From the NCBI RefSeq assembly GCF_001423425.1, contig NZ_LMNX01000001.1, forward strand, positions 1,074,970-1,138,969: DNA of 64,000 bases, read 5' to 3'. The position numbers were made by a program, and so were the translations under genes. This stretch comes from Rhizobium sp. Leaf306. GTDB lineage: Bacteria; Pseudomonadota; Alphaproteobacteria; Rhizobiales; Rhizobiaceae. The notes beneath the pieces were generated by a model, which saw only the letters and a program-made list of their open reading frames with translations, searched no databases and was not told the origin of the DNA. Below are positions 46,394-55,131 of this stretch, in pieces (positions within the stretch are counted from its first letter, which is position 1; each line of letters starts with the position of its first letter).

Positions 46394-47374
46394 ATGACCA
46401 TCAACAATCTACCGCCTCTCGTCACCGTCTTCGGGGGATCCGGCTTCGTCGGCAGACAGGTGGTTCGCACGCTTGCCAAGCGCGGCTACCGCGTTCGCGT
46501 CGCGGTGCGTCGCCCGGATCTTGCCGGCTTTCTTCTGCCCGCCGGCTATGTCGGCCAGATCTCGCTGGTGCAGGCGAACCTGCGCTACCGCGATTCCGTG
46601 CTGCGAGCCGTCGAAGGCTCCGCGCATGTGGTCAACTGCATCGGCATCCTGTTTGAAAGCGGCCGCAACACGTTCGACGGCGTGCAGGATATCGGCGTGA
46701 AGACGCTGGTCGAAGCCGTCAAGGCTGCCGGCGCGAAGCTGACCCATGTTTCGGCCATCGGTGCCGATGTCAATTCCGCTTCGAGCTATGCCCGCAGCAA
46801 GGGCCGCGCTGAGGCGACGATCCAAGCCGCACTGCCGGATGCGGTGATCCTGCGTCCTTCAGTGGTTTTCGGTGCTGACGACAGCTTCTTCAACCGGTTC
46901 GCCTCGATGGCACGGACGTTCCCGTTCCTACCGCTGATTGGTGGTGGCCATACGAAACTGCAGCCGGTCTTCGTGGAAGACGTGGCGGAAACCGTGGGAC
47001 GCTCCGTCGACGGCTCCATTCCGTCCGGCAAGATCTACGAGCTGGGTGGCGGCGAAGTGATGACGATGCGCGACTGCATGGAAACGGTCATGCGTGTGAC
47101 CGCCCGCAAGAAGCCGCTTCTCTCGCTGCCTTTCGGCGTGGCTTCCATGATCGGCAGCGTTGCCTCGATGGTGCCCCTGATCACCCCGCCGATCACGGCG
47201 GACCAGGTGGAACTCCTGAAACGGGACAATGTGGTTTCGGACGCTGCGGAAAAAGAAGGCCGCACGCTTGCGGGTATCGGCATCACTCCGACCCTGGCCA
47301 CCTCCGTTCTTGCGTCCTATCTCGTGCGCTACCGGCCGCAGGGCCAGTACACGGGCTCCGGCAAGGCCGCCTGA
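46394..47374 (+). CDS. complex I NDUFA9 subunit family / NAD(P)-binding SDR protein
   Basis: 326 residues. Extended SDR with the Rossmann motif VTVFGGSGFVGRQVVRTLAKRGYRVRVAVRRPD, then VVNCIGILFESGRNTFDGVQ, and SYARSKGRAEATIQAALPDAVILRPSVVFG. This matches the NDUFA9-like group; in alphaproteobacteria these stand-alone proteins are of unclear role. The ATG at 46394 is the family start. A strong terminator follows 33 bases later. Confidence 0.88.
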   Translation: MTINNLPPLVTVFGGSGFVGRQVVRTLAKRGYRVRVAVRRPDLAGFLLPAGYVGQISLVQANLRYRDSVLRAVEGSAHVVNCIGILFESGRNTFDGVQDIGVKTLVEAVKAAGAKLTHVSAIGADVNSASSYARSKGRAEATIQAALPDAVILRPSVVFGADDSFFNRFASMARTFPFLPLIGGGHTKLQPVFVEDVAETVGRSVDGSIPSGKIYELGGGEVMTMRDCMETVMRVTARKKPLLSLPFGVASMIGSVASMVPLITPPITADQVELLKRDNVVSDAAEKEGRTLAGIGITPTLATSVLASYLVRYRPQGQYTGSGKAA

Positions 47375-47406
47375 TTTCAATATCATAGATCCTTACCGGA
47401 TCCTTG

Positions 47407-47439
47407 ACGACGTGCTCTCCGGGGCGCGTCGTTTTTTTT
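47407..47439 (+). terminator. Rho-independent terminator after the NDUFA9-like gene
   Basis: ACGACGTGC (47407-47415) pairs with GCGCGTCGT (47424-47432; one G-U) and is followed by eight T's. Confidence 0.88.
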
Positions 47440-47590
47440 GAGCGCAGGTGCCGAAAGCTCTGTGGCGCAAAGGTCGCAGTTATTGGCCGTCTTGCGTTAA
47501 CGGGCAGTTTAGCAAAAACGTTTATTGAATATCAGCCACACGGCCCGTAGACCCACACACAGATATTTCCCTTCTGAAAGGCGCATTTGC

Positions 47591-47743
47591 ATGGGCAAAC
47601 CCATCGCCCTCTTTTTCGTATGTGCAGCACTTGTGATCCTTGCAGGATCGTTCATGGCTCCTGAAACCGGAGCCGCCGGCAAGCTCGATTGTGCGCCTGC
47701 TTATGGCGTCGATCCCTGCAGCACTGCATCCATTCGTTACTGA
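47591..47743 (+). CDS. small exported peptide (50 aa), unknown
   Basis: 50 residues: a hydrophobic signal-like segment (about 6-24, ALFFVCAALVILAGSFM with preceding GKPI) is followed by a short mature tail with two cysteines (LDCAPAYGVDPCSTAS). GAAAGG is about nine bases upstream of the ATG at 47591, and a strong terminator is located 28 bases after the stop, supporting a real transcript. No family recognised. Confidence 0.55.
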   Translation: MGKPIALFFVCAALVILAGSFMAPETGAAGKLDCAPAYGVDPCSTASIRY

Positions 47744-47770
47744 AGCAGTGATTGAACGATCCATATGACA

Positions 47771-47800
47771 AAGGCGGCCGATGGCCGCCTTTTTCTTTTT
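47771..47800. terminator. terminator between the 50-aa gene and uppP
   Basis: AAGGCGGCC (47771-47779) and GGCCGCCTT (47783-47791) form a perfect 9-bp stem with a GAT loop, followed by TTTTCTTTTT. It also lies directly after the uppP stop on the other strand, so it may work both ways. Confidence 0.88.
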
Positions 47801-47813
47801 CGGGTAGCGGCCT

Positions 47814-48620
47814 TCAGGCCCCGAGCAACAGGGCAACAAGGCCGATGGCGCCGACTGCGATCCGCCAGTAGGCGAAAGGCGCGTAGCCGCGGCTCGATAT
47901 GAAATTGAGCAGCGAGCGCACGACAAACACTGCCGTCACGAAGGCTGCCAGAAAGCCGACCACGATGACCGCGCTGTCGTCGAAGGAGAGCAGCGCACGG
48001 TTCTTGACGAGATCGAGCGTGAAGGCGCCGACCATTGTCGGCATCGCGAGGAAGAACGAGAACTCCGCGGCCGAACGCTTGTCCGCGCCAAGCAGAAGCG
48101 CGCCGACGATGGTGGCGCCGGAGCGCGACGTACCTGGGATCATCGCGAGGCACTGACAGAAGCCGATCTTGATCGCCAGCGACAGTGGATAGTCCATCAC
48201 GTCATGGTATTTCGGCTCGAACTTCATGCGATCGACGGCAAGCAGGATAAAGCCACCGACGATCAGCATGACGCAGATCAACATCGGCGTTTCAAACAGG
48301 ACCGTCTTGATGAAATCATGCGCGATCGCGCCGATCACGGCGGCCGGGAGAAAACCCGCCAGTATGGTCAGAACGAAACGGCGCGACTGGACACTGGACG
48401 GCAGCGAGACGGCGATCGAGATCAGCCTTTGCGCATAGACCAGGAGAATGGCCAGTATGGCGCCGAGCTGGATCAGGACCGCAAACGTATTCCCCGGAGA
48501 ATTGAAACCGAGAAAATGGCCGGCGAGCAGCACATGTGCGGTGGATGAAACGGGCAAAAATTCCGTGAGCCCCTCGATAATACCGAGTACGAGGGCGCTG
48601 ATAATGGGCTGATCCACCAT
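47814..48620 (-). CDS. uppP: undecaprenyl-diphosphatase UppP (BacA family)
   Basis: 268 residues with about eight membrane segments. The two BacA signature regions are present: [21 protein letters not shown] and [38 protein letters not shown]. The enzyme recycles the lipid carrier for peptidoglycan by dephosphorylating undecaprenyl pyrophosphate. The gene starts at 48620 and is divergent from the GST gene. Name caution: this BacA/UppP is not the rhizobial peptide transporter BacA. Confidence 0.95.
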   Translation of the reverse strand: MVDQPIISALVLGIIEGLTEFLPVSSTAHVLLAGHFLGFNSPGNTFAVLIQLGAILAILLVYAQRLISIAVSLPSSVQSRRFVLTILAGFLPAAVIGAIAHDFIKTVLFETPMLICVMLIVGGFILLAVDRMKFEPKYHDVMDYPLSLAIKIGFCQCLAMIPGTSRSGATIVGALLLGADKRSAAEFSFFLAMPTMVGAFTLDLVKNRALLSFDDSAVIVVGFLAAFVTAVFVVRSLLNFISSRGYAPFAYWRIAVGAIGLVALLLGA

Positions 48621-48782
48621 TCTTAGTCCTTTGCTATGCGATAGAGGTGGTTTTTAATCGTTTCTTAGCGGTTTGTGGCCCCTGCTTGTACTGGCCCTAC
48701 CAAATCCATATAGCTGGCATATGTCAGGCGGGCGCCCGAAGCAGCCGCTTTCCTATACATTATAACTGAAGTTTTCTTATCG

Positions 48783-49475
48783 ATGCCCACCCTGTATCAT
48801 CATCAAATGTCGTCTTCCTCTCGCTTCGTCCGTCTGATCCTCGCCGAATACGGCTTCCAGACGGATCTTGTCGAGGAGCAGCCGTGGGAGAAACGCCGCG
48901 AGTTTCTCACGCTCAACCCGGCGGCGACCCTGCCTGTCTATGTTGACGACAATATGCGCGTTCTGTGCGGTCCGTCGGTTCTGATGGAATTTCTCGACGA
49001 GACCCATGGCGTGCTGAAGCGCGACCGCCGGCTGCTTGCCGAAGACCCGTGGCAACGCGCTGAAATACGCCGGCTGACGGAATGGTTCCTGATCAAGATG
49101 GAGCAGGACGTGACCCGGCCGCTGACGCGCGAACGGGTCTACAAGCTGCAGATGACCGCGGCTCAGGGCGGCGGTGCACCTGATTCGAAAGTGCTGCGGA
49201 CATCTCGCGCCAATATTCGCCAGCACATGAAATATCTTGCCTGGCTTGCCGGCTCGCGCCAGTGGCTGGCCGGCGAGCGCCTGAGCTATGCGGACCTTGC
49301 TGCCGCCGCCTCGATTTCCGTGCTCGATTATCTCGGCGAAATCGACTGGTCGGAAATCCCGATCGCCAAGGACTGGTACCAGCGGATCAAATCCCGCCCC
49401 TCCTTCCGTCCGCTGCTGTCCGAGCGCATTCGCGGCCTCACTCCGGTATCGCATTATGCGGACCTTGATTTCTGA
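48783..49475 (+). CDS. glutathione S-transferase family protein
   Basis: 230 residues. The N-terminal thioredoxin-like domain starts [24 protein letters not shown], with [13 protein letters not shown] for the cis-Pro/GSH-binding loop and [11 protein letters not shown] after it. The C-terminal helical domain ends with [26 protein letters not shown]. The substrate is not predictable. Its last 20 bases overlap the start of queG. Confidence 0.9.
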   Translation: MPTLYHHQMSSSSRFVRLILAEYGFQTDLVEEQPWEKRREFLTLNPAATLPVYVDDNMRVLCGPSVLMEFLDETHGVLKRDRRLLAEDPWQRAEIRRLTEWFLIKMEQDVTRPLTRERVYKLQMTAAQGGGAPDSKVLRTSRANIRQHMKYLAWLAGSRQWLAGERLSYADLAAAASISVLDYLGEIDWSEIPIAKDWYQRIKSRPSFRPLLSERIRGLTPVSHYADLDF

Positions 49476-50646
49476 GCCGGACCACGACCTGAGCCAGGAG
49501 AAGGTCGACCTTCGGGCCGACCGGCGTCGGCAGAAGCTGGCTGCCTTCATTCGCGAGGAAGCCGCAGCCCAGGGCTTTGATCTCTGTCGCATCACAAGGC
49601 CCGACAGCATTCCGAAAGCACCGGAACGGCTAACGACATTTCTATCTGACGAGCATCACGGCACGATGGACTGGATGGCGGAGACGCGCGAGCGTCGCGG
49701 CGATCCCAAGGCGCTCTGGTCCGAGGTCCGGTCGATCGTGATGTTTGCGATGAATTACGGGCCGGAGGAGGATCCGCGCGGCATTCTGGAGAAGCCCGAC
49801 AAGGCCGCGATTTCCGTCTATGCCCGCAACCGCGACTATCACGACGTGATCAAGGGTCGGCTGAAGGAGATCGCCACACGGTTTGCCGCCCGTGCCGGCG
49901 AGGATGTCAAAGTATTCGTCGATACGGCACCGGTGATGGAAAAGCCGCTTGGCGAAGCCGCCGGCATCGGATGGCAGGGCAAGCACACCAATCTGGTCAG
50001 CCGCACGCACGGGTCCTGGCTTTTTCTCGGCAGCCTGTTCACGACAGCGGATCTGGCCTTCGACGAGGCTGAGCGGGACTATTGCGGCTCCTGCCGCGCC
50101 TGTCTCGACGCCTGCCCGACGGCGGCGTTTCCGGCGCCCTACCGGCTGGATGCGCGGCGCTGCATCTCCTACCTGACGATTGAGCACAAGGGACCGATCG
50201 CGCCCGAATTCCGTTCGCTGATCGGCAACCGTATCTATGGCTGCGACGATTGCCTTGCGGCATGCCCATGGAACAAGTTCGCGGCCAGCGCGTCTGAAAT
50301 GAAGCTGAAGGCGCGCGAGGACCTCAAGGAACCGTCGATTGCGTTTCTTCTGACGCTGGACGATCGAGCATTTCGCGCCTTCTTCAGTGGTTCGCCGGTA
50401 AAGAGGATTGGTCGTGACCGTTTCGTGCGTAACGTGCTGATCGCCGCCGGCAATTCAGGTGACCGCGGCTTCATCGACCAGTGTCGCAGCCTGTCAGCGG
50501 ATGCGTCCCCTGTCGTGCGCGGCATGGCGATCTGGGCGCTGAAGCGGCTGATGTCGCAAGGTGAGTTCGCTTTGTTTGCAGATGCGCGCGGGCCGGAGGA
50601 TGATGCGGAGGTTAAAGACGAATGGACGATGGCAGGAGTGGTTTGA
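49456..50646 (+). CDS. queG: epoxyqueuosine reductase QueG
   Basis: 396 residues from the ATG at 49456. The QueG N-terminal cobalamin-binding region is followed by [14 protein letters not shown], and two 4Fe-4S clusters are formed by [16 protein letters not shown] and [18 protein letters not shown]-like C-terminal part follows. It reduces epoxyqueuosine to queuosine in tRNA using B12. It overlaps GST upstream by 20 bases and the SDR downstream by one base (TGATG). Confidence 0.94.
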   Translation: MRTLISEPDHDLSQEKVDLRADRRRQKLAAFIREEAAAQGFDLCRITRPDSIPKAPERLTTFLSDEHHGTMDWMAETRERRGDPKALWSEVRSIVMFAMNYGPEEDPRGILEKPDKAAISVYARNRDYHDVIKGRLKEIATRFAARAGEDVKVFVDTAPVMEKPLGEAAGIGWQGKHTNLVSRTHGSWLFLGSLFTTADLAFDEAERDYCGSCRACLDACPTAAFPAPYRLDARRCISYLTIEHKGPIAPEFRSLIGNRIYGCDDCLAACPWNKFAASASEMKLKAREDLKEPSIAFLLTLDDRAFRAFFSGSPVKRIGRDRFVRNVLIAAGNSGDRGFIDQCRSLSADASPVVRGMAIWALKRLMSQGEFALFADARGPEDDAEVKDEWTMAGVV

Positions 50647-51518
50647 TGCGGGTGATGATCTTCGGATGCGGCTATTCCGGCCAGGCGATTGCGGAGGCCT
50701 TCATGGCCGAAGGCGCTACGGTTTCCGGCACGGTTCGCAGCGAGGAGAAGGCCGTGGCTCTTCGCGCAAAGGGCATTCGGCCCTTCATCTTCGACGGCAG
50801 CGAGTTCGATGGAGCGCTGCCGGGCGAGATGGCCGAGGTGACGCATCTGGTTCAGTCCATCCCACCCGGTCATGAAGGCGATCCGCTCCTGAAGCTGATC
50901 GACGGCAAGCTCTCGGCCTTGTTTCCGAAGCTCGAATGGATCGGCTATCTCTCGACCGTCGGTGTCTATGGTGACCATGGCGGTGACTGGGTGACCGAGG
51001 AGACGCCGGGAAGCCCCATTCTTGGGCGCTCAATCGAGCGCGTCGATACGGAGGATGCCTGGAGCGAGCAGGCGACCAGTGTCGGCGTGCCATGCGCAGT
51101 GCTGCGTCTTTCCGGCATCTACGGGCCCGGCCGCAATGCGTTCGTCAATCTCTCCCGCGGCAGCGCGCGACGCATCATCAAGAAGGGTCAGGTGTTCAAC
51201 CGGATACGGGTGGAGGATATCGGGGGCGCCTCGCTGTTTCTCGGGAGCCAGCGGATGGGTGGCCTCTATAATGTCACCGACGACGAGCCATGCCCGCCCC
51301 AGGACGTGATCGTCGAGGCTGCCCGGATGATGGGCGTCGAACCGCCGCCCGAACAGGATTTCGACACCGCCGACATGTCGCCGATGGCGCGGTCCTTCTA
51401 TGGCGCCAACAAGCGCGTCTCGAATGAGAAGATCAGGGCCGCCGGCTTCCAATTCCGCTTTCCGAACTACCATGTTTCACTCTCGGAATTGTGGTCTTCC
51501 GACCGCTGGAGAGCGTGA
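50646..51518 (+). CDS. SDR family NAD(P)-dependent oxidoreductase/epimerase
   Basis: 290 residues. A Rossmann start [32 protein letters not shown] is followed by YLSTVGVYGDHGGDWVTEE, an extended-SDR type YeeZ-like protein with Ser and Tyr but a non-classical YxxxK. The group contains UDP-glucose epimerase-like dehydratases of unknown substrate. Its ATG overlaps the queG stop (TGATG), suggesting coupling, but no queuosine link is known. Confidence 0.82.
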   Translation: MRVMIFGCGYSGQAIAEAFMAEGATVSGTVRSEEKAVALRAKGIRPFIFDGSEFDGALPGEMAEVTHLVQSIPPGHEGDPLLKLIDGKLSALFPKLEWIGYLSTVGVYGDHGGDWVTEETPGSPILGRSIERVDTEDAWSEQATSVGVPCAVLRLSGIYGPGRNAFVNLSRGSARRIIKKGQVFNRIRVEDIGGASLFLGSQRMGGLYNVTDDEPCPPQDVIVEAARMMGVEPPPEQDFDTADMSPMARSFYGANKRVSNEKIRAAGFQFRFPNYHVSLSELWSSDRWRA

Positions 51519-51899
51519 AATCTCCTCTACTCATCGGTGGGAATTTTCATCCTGAGCCATTATCCCGGTCATAAATTCTTAATGCCTGGGGCGCGGCGCC
51601 CCAAAACTGGTCCAAATAAGACAACAGACCGACTTTAAGAGAAAAAAATTTTGCCTGTTTTCGTGAACACGAGTTATCCCTGGGCTCCAGCGGAATGACG
51701 TTTCGCTTGGAGACTGATTCTAAAGCTTTTCTTCCGAAAAAGCTTAGCCGGGTGCATTAACAACATCGATCGCAATGTAATCACGAATGTTACAATGCGT
51801 AACACTCCGTGATACCGAATCCCACTTTTTCGCCATTTTTGGCCCCGCTTAAGCCGGCTGCACGCAACGTGCAGGGACAAACGGACGGGGACGACCGAC
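51519..51899. promoter_or_regulatory. 381-bp non-coding region upstream of the RlpA-like gene
   Basis: I see no convincing gene. It holds a palindrome TGGGGCGC-G-GCGCCCCA (51587-51603), a second stem AAGCTTTT/AAAAGCTT near 51725-51746, and a short inverted pair TGTAA/TTACA around 51776-51795. These may terminate the SDR transcript or regulate the following gene; none can be named. Confidence 0.4.
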
Positions 51900-52316
51900 T
51901 TGACAACAATTCGACGCTCGACACTCGCGGTTGCCATTGCTGCTTTTGCACTACTCGGCACCGCGCAGGCCAATGCTGCGCCCGGATGCGGCCATGCATC
52001 CTGGTATGCTCTTTCATCAAAGACCGCTTCCGGCGAGCGGATGAACGCCGCCAAGCTGACCGCCGCACATCGCTCGCTGCCCTTCGGCACCAGGGTTCTC
52101 GTGACCAACAAGCGCAACGGCAAAAGCGTCGTCGTGCGCATCAACGATCGCGGCCCGTTCATTCGCGGCCGGGTGATCGACGTTTCGAAAGCCGCAGCCA
52201 AGGATATCGGCATGGTCTCTTCGGGCACTGCGCAGGTCTGCTACCAGATCGTTGCCGACACCCGCGCTTCCAGCCAGAAGATCTCCGGCAAGGGCATCAA
52301 GGACGTCGACGGCTGA
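51900..52316 (+). CDS. RlpA-like double-psi beta-barrel septal ring protein
   Basis: 138 residues with a signal peptide (about 1-25, ending QANA). The mature part has [76 protein letters not shown] in outline, a double-psi beta-barrel as in RlpA/expansin proteins. No SPOR domain is present, so it is shorter than E. coli RlpA, and whether it cleaves glycan is open. The start is a TTG at 51900, as the gene has no upstream ATG in frame. Confidence 0.85.
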   Translation: MTTIRRSTLAVAIAAFALLGTAQANAAPGCGHASWYALSSKTASGERMNAAKLTAAHRSLPFGTRVLVTNKRNGKSVVVRINDRGPFIRGRVIDVSKAAAKDIGMVSSGTAQVCYQIVADTRASSQKISGKGIKDVDG

Positions 52317-52415
52317 GGCACCAGAGCTTTGAACGCCTGACGTGCTGCACTTGCCCTTTCGACCGTTCGCGGTTACGACCCACCCCACACGGGTTCAACC
52401 GAGACGGAGAATGAC

Positions 52416-53705
52416 ATGCGACTGGGCGGACGAGTAGCCGGAGCAATCGACGTACTGGCGGATATCGAGGCACGCAGACGCCCCGTCGCCGACGCGCTGA
52501 AGGACTGGGGCCTCGCGCACCGCTTTGCCGGATCCGGCGACCGCGCCGCAATCGGAAACATCGTCTACGACGCATTGCGTATGCGGCTCAGCCACGCATT
52601 CATCATGGATGACGATAGTGCCGTCGCACTGGCCTATGCGGTTCTCCTTCGCCAGTGGGGATATTCTCCGGAAACCCTGACTGCCGATTTTGCCGACGAC
52701 CGTTTCGCGCCGCCGGTTTTGACCGAAGCGCATGTCGCCGCCTTTTCCTCCCGCAAGCTGGAAGACGCGCCGCTTCACGTCCAGGGCGACATCCCGGACT
52801 GGGTTCAACCCTCCTTCGAAGCAAATTTCGGCGACGACTGGCTTGCCGAGGCAAAGGCACTTGCCACCCGACCGACGCTTGATCTGCGCGCCAACACGCT
52901 GAAGGCGTCGCGCGACAAGGTGGTCAAGGCGCTGGACCGCGCCGGTGCCAAGCCTGCGCGCATTGCCCGCAACGGCATCCGGATCGCTGCCGGCGAAGGT
53001 GCTTCCCGGCTTCCCAATATCACCGCCGAGCTTTCCTTCCAGAAGGGTTGGTTCGAGGTGCAGGACGAGGGCTCACAGATCGTGGCCGAGCTCGTGCAGC
53101 CTGGCGAGAACCATCAGGTGCTGGACTATTGCGCCGGTGGCGGCGGCAAAACGCTCGCCATGTCGGCGGCAATGAACAACAAGGGCCAGGTTCACGCCTA
53201 CGATACCGACCGCAAGCGGCTGGCGCCGATCATCGAGCGCCTGCGTCGGGCCGGTACCCGCAACGTCCAGGTTCACGACGATGCGCGCCAGCTCGAAGGT
53301 CTCAAGAACAAGCTCGATGCGGTTCTAGTCGATGCGCCCTGCACCGGCACAGGAACCTGGCGCCGTCGCCCCGACACAAAATGGCGGCTGACGCAGAAGA
53401 ACCTCGACGAGCGCATTGCGCAGCAGCAGGACGCGCTTCTGGAAGCATCCGCTTTCGTGAAGCCGGGCGGCGCGCTTCTTTATGTGACCTGTTCGATCCT
53501 GCCGGAAGAAAACGACCAGCAGGCTATCCGTTTCTGTGAGGAGAACCCCGAATTCTCCATTGTACCGGCAGCCGACCAGTGGGCGAAGATTTTCGGCAAC
53601 GACGCGGCCAAGCCTCGCGCCAAGGATGCAGCGACGGTGACACTGTCTCCCGCAAGTACCGATACGGACGGATTCTTTTTCTGCCGCATGCAACGCAAGG
53701 TTTGA
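52416..53705 (+). CDS. RsmB/NOP2/Sun family rRNA cytosine-5 methyltransferase
   Basis: 429 residues. Motif I region LDYCAGGGGKTLAMSAAM, motif IV DAPCTGTGTWRRRPDTKWRL and motif VI YVTCSILPEEN with the catalytic Cys are complete; LRANTLKASRDKV is the preceding RNA-binding domain. The family methylates 16S or 23S cytosines; RsmB-like is the closest name. The ATG at 52416 has ACGGAGAA just before it. The 125-bp gap after it holds the iron operon promoter region. Confidence 0.9.
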   Translation: MRLGGRVAGAIDVLADIEARRRPVADALKDWGLAHRFAGSGDRAAIGNIVYDALRMRLSHAFIMDDDSAVALAYAVLLRQWGYSPETLTADFADDRFAPPVLTEAHVAAFSSRKLEDAPLHVQGDIPDWVQPSFEANFGDDWLAEAKALATRPTLDLRANTLKASRDKVVKALDRAGAKPARIARNGIRIAAGEGASRLPNITAELSFQKGWFEVQDEGSQIVAELVQPGENHQVLDYCAGGGGKTLAMSAAMNNKGQVHAYDTDRKRLAPIIERLRRAGTRNVQVHDDARQLEGLKNKLDAVLVDAPCTGTGTWRRRPDTKWRLTQKNLDERIAQQQDALLEASAFVKPGGALLYVTCSILPEENDQQAIRFCEENPEFSIVPAADQWAKIFGNDAAKPRAKDAATVTLSPASTDTDGFFFCRMQRKV

Positions 53706-53740
53706 GCGGGACTTGTCTTGCGGTTTTACCCTGAAAGAAT

Positions 53741-53771
53741 TCTAAACTAGATCATTTGACACAAGTTTAGA
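53741..53771 (+). promoter_or_regulatory. inverted-repeat operator overlapping the -35 of the imelysin operon
   Basis: TCTAAACT (53741-53748) and AGTTTAGA (53764-53771) are perfect complements with a 15-bp spacer that contains TTGACA (53756-53761), a consensus -35. This is the shape of a repressor site at a promoter. The arms share TTCTAAA with rhizobial Irr/RirA iron boxes, but the spacing is not that of either known box. Confidence 0.55.
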
Positions 53772-53830
53772 TTTGCGCGATGAGCCATTGAGGCAGCCTC
53801 GTTTTAAACGACGCCGCAATGGAGAGGGAC

Positions 53831-55102
53831 ATGATCCGCAAATTCGCTTTCAGCGCCGCCGTGGCGCTTCTTGCCGCATCAACGACATTAACGGCAGCGC
53901 GCGCCGAAACCAAGCCGGCCGCCGTGCTCAAGCATTATTCCGAGCTGGCACATGCCAAGTTCGAGGACTCGCTGACATCTGCGCAGAGCCTCGAAAAGGC
54001 CGTGGACGGACTGATTGCAAATCCGAGCGAGGAAACGCTGAAGGCCGCAAAAGCTGCCTGGATCGCGGCGCGTGTTCCCTACCAGCAGACCGAAGTCTAT
54101 CGCTTCGGTAATTCTGCCGTCGACGACTGGGAAGGCAAGGTCAATGCCTGGCCGCTGGATGAAGGCCTGATCGATTACGTCGACCCCTCCTACGGCACCG
54201 AAAGCGACGAGAACGCTCTCTACACGGCCAACATCATTGCCAACCCCAAGATCAAGGTGAACGGCAAGACGCTGGACACGACCAAGATCACCACAAAGAC
54301 CCTTCGCAGCCTGCATGAGGCCGGCGAGATCGAGGCGAATGTGGCGACCGGGTATCACGCGATCGAGTTTCTGCTTTGGGGCCAGGATACCAATGGCACC
54401 GGGCCTGGCGCCGGTACGCGCCCCTATACGGATTACAGCAAGACCGAATGCACCAACGGCAATTGCGACCGTCGCGCCGCCTACCTGAAAGCGGCAACCG
54501 CATTGCTGGTTGCCGATCTGAAGGACATGGTTGTGGCGTGGGGCCCCAAGGGCAAGGCCGCCAGGACCGTCGAGGCCAATGGCAAGAAGGGACTGAGCGC
54601 CATCCTGACCGGCATGGGCTCACTCTCCTATGGCGAGCTTGCCGGCGAGCGGATGAAGCTTGGCCTGCTGCTGCATGATCCGGAAGAAGAGCATGACTGC
54701 TTCTCCGACAACACCTATGCCTCGCACCTGAACGACGCGATCGGCATCAAGTCGGCCTATACGGGAGAATATACCCGTATCGACGGCACCAAGATGACCG
54801 GTGCCTCGCTGTCAGATCTCGTCTTGGCCAAGGACAAGGCGCTGGACGACGAGATGAAGGGCAAGCTGGATGCGACGCTTGCGGCCATGAACGCGATGGC
54901 CGACCGTGCCCAGAAGGTCCAGGCCTATGACCAGATGATCGGCGAGAACAATGCCGACGGCAATGCGGTGGTCCAGAAGGCGATCGATGGGCTGATCGAC
55001 CAGACCAAGACGATCGAGCGCGTCGTTGCGTCGCTCGATCTCGGCAAGGTGGATCTCGAAGGCTCCGACAGCCTGGACAATCCGGAAGCCGTATTTCAGT
55101 AA
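53831..55102 (+). CDS. imelysin family protein (M75-like, IrpA/EfeO related), first copy
   Basis: 423 residues. A signal peptide (about 1-26, ending ARAE) is followed by a helical imelysin domain with the metal-binding HxxE motif intact: GYHAIEFLLWGQD (174-186; H176, E179). The insert TECTNGNC has two Cys. In Gammaproteobacteria and cyanobacteria, related IrpA/EfeO proteins take part in periplasmic iron capture. The ATG at 53831 is preferred (GGAGAGGGAC). It heads the four-gene operon 53831-58985 and lies after the inverted repeat. Confidence 0.88.
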   Translation: MIRKFAFSAAVALLAASTTLTAARAETKPAAVLKHYSELAHAKFEDSLTSAQSLEKAVDGLIANPSEETLKAAKAAWIAARVPYQQTEVYRFGNSAVDDWEGKVNAWPLDEGLIDYVDPSYGTESDENALYTANIIANPKIKVNGKTLDTTKITTKTLRSLHEAGEIEANVATGYHAIEFLLWGQDTNGTGPGAGTRPYTDYSKTECTNGNCDRRAAYLKAATALLVADLKDMVVAWGPKGKAARTVEANGKKGLSAILTGMGSLSYGELAGERMKLGLLLHDPEEEHDCFSDNTYASHLNDAIGIKSAYTGEYTRIDGTKMTGASLSDLVLAKDKALDDEMKGKLDATLAAMNAMADRAQKVQAYDQMIGENNADGNAVVQKAIDGLIDQTKTIERVVASLDLGKVDLEGSDSLDNPEAVFQ

Positions 55103-55131
55103 GCCGCTGAAGCGGTTGCCAAGCGATTGCG

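Noticed and set aside
47814..48620. The symbiosis peptide transporter BacA
   Set aside because: Sequence motifs are those of undecaprenyl-diphosphatase (also once named BacA), not the SbmA/BacA transporter.
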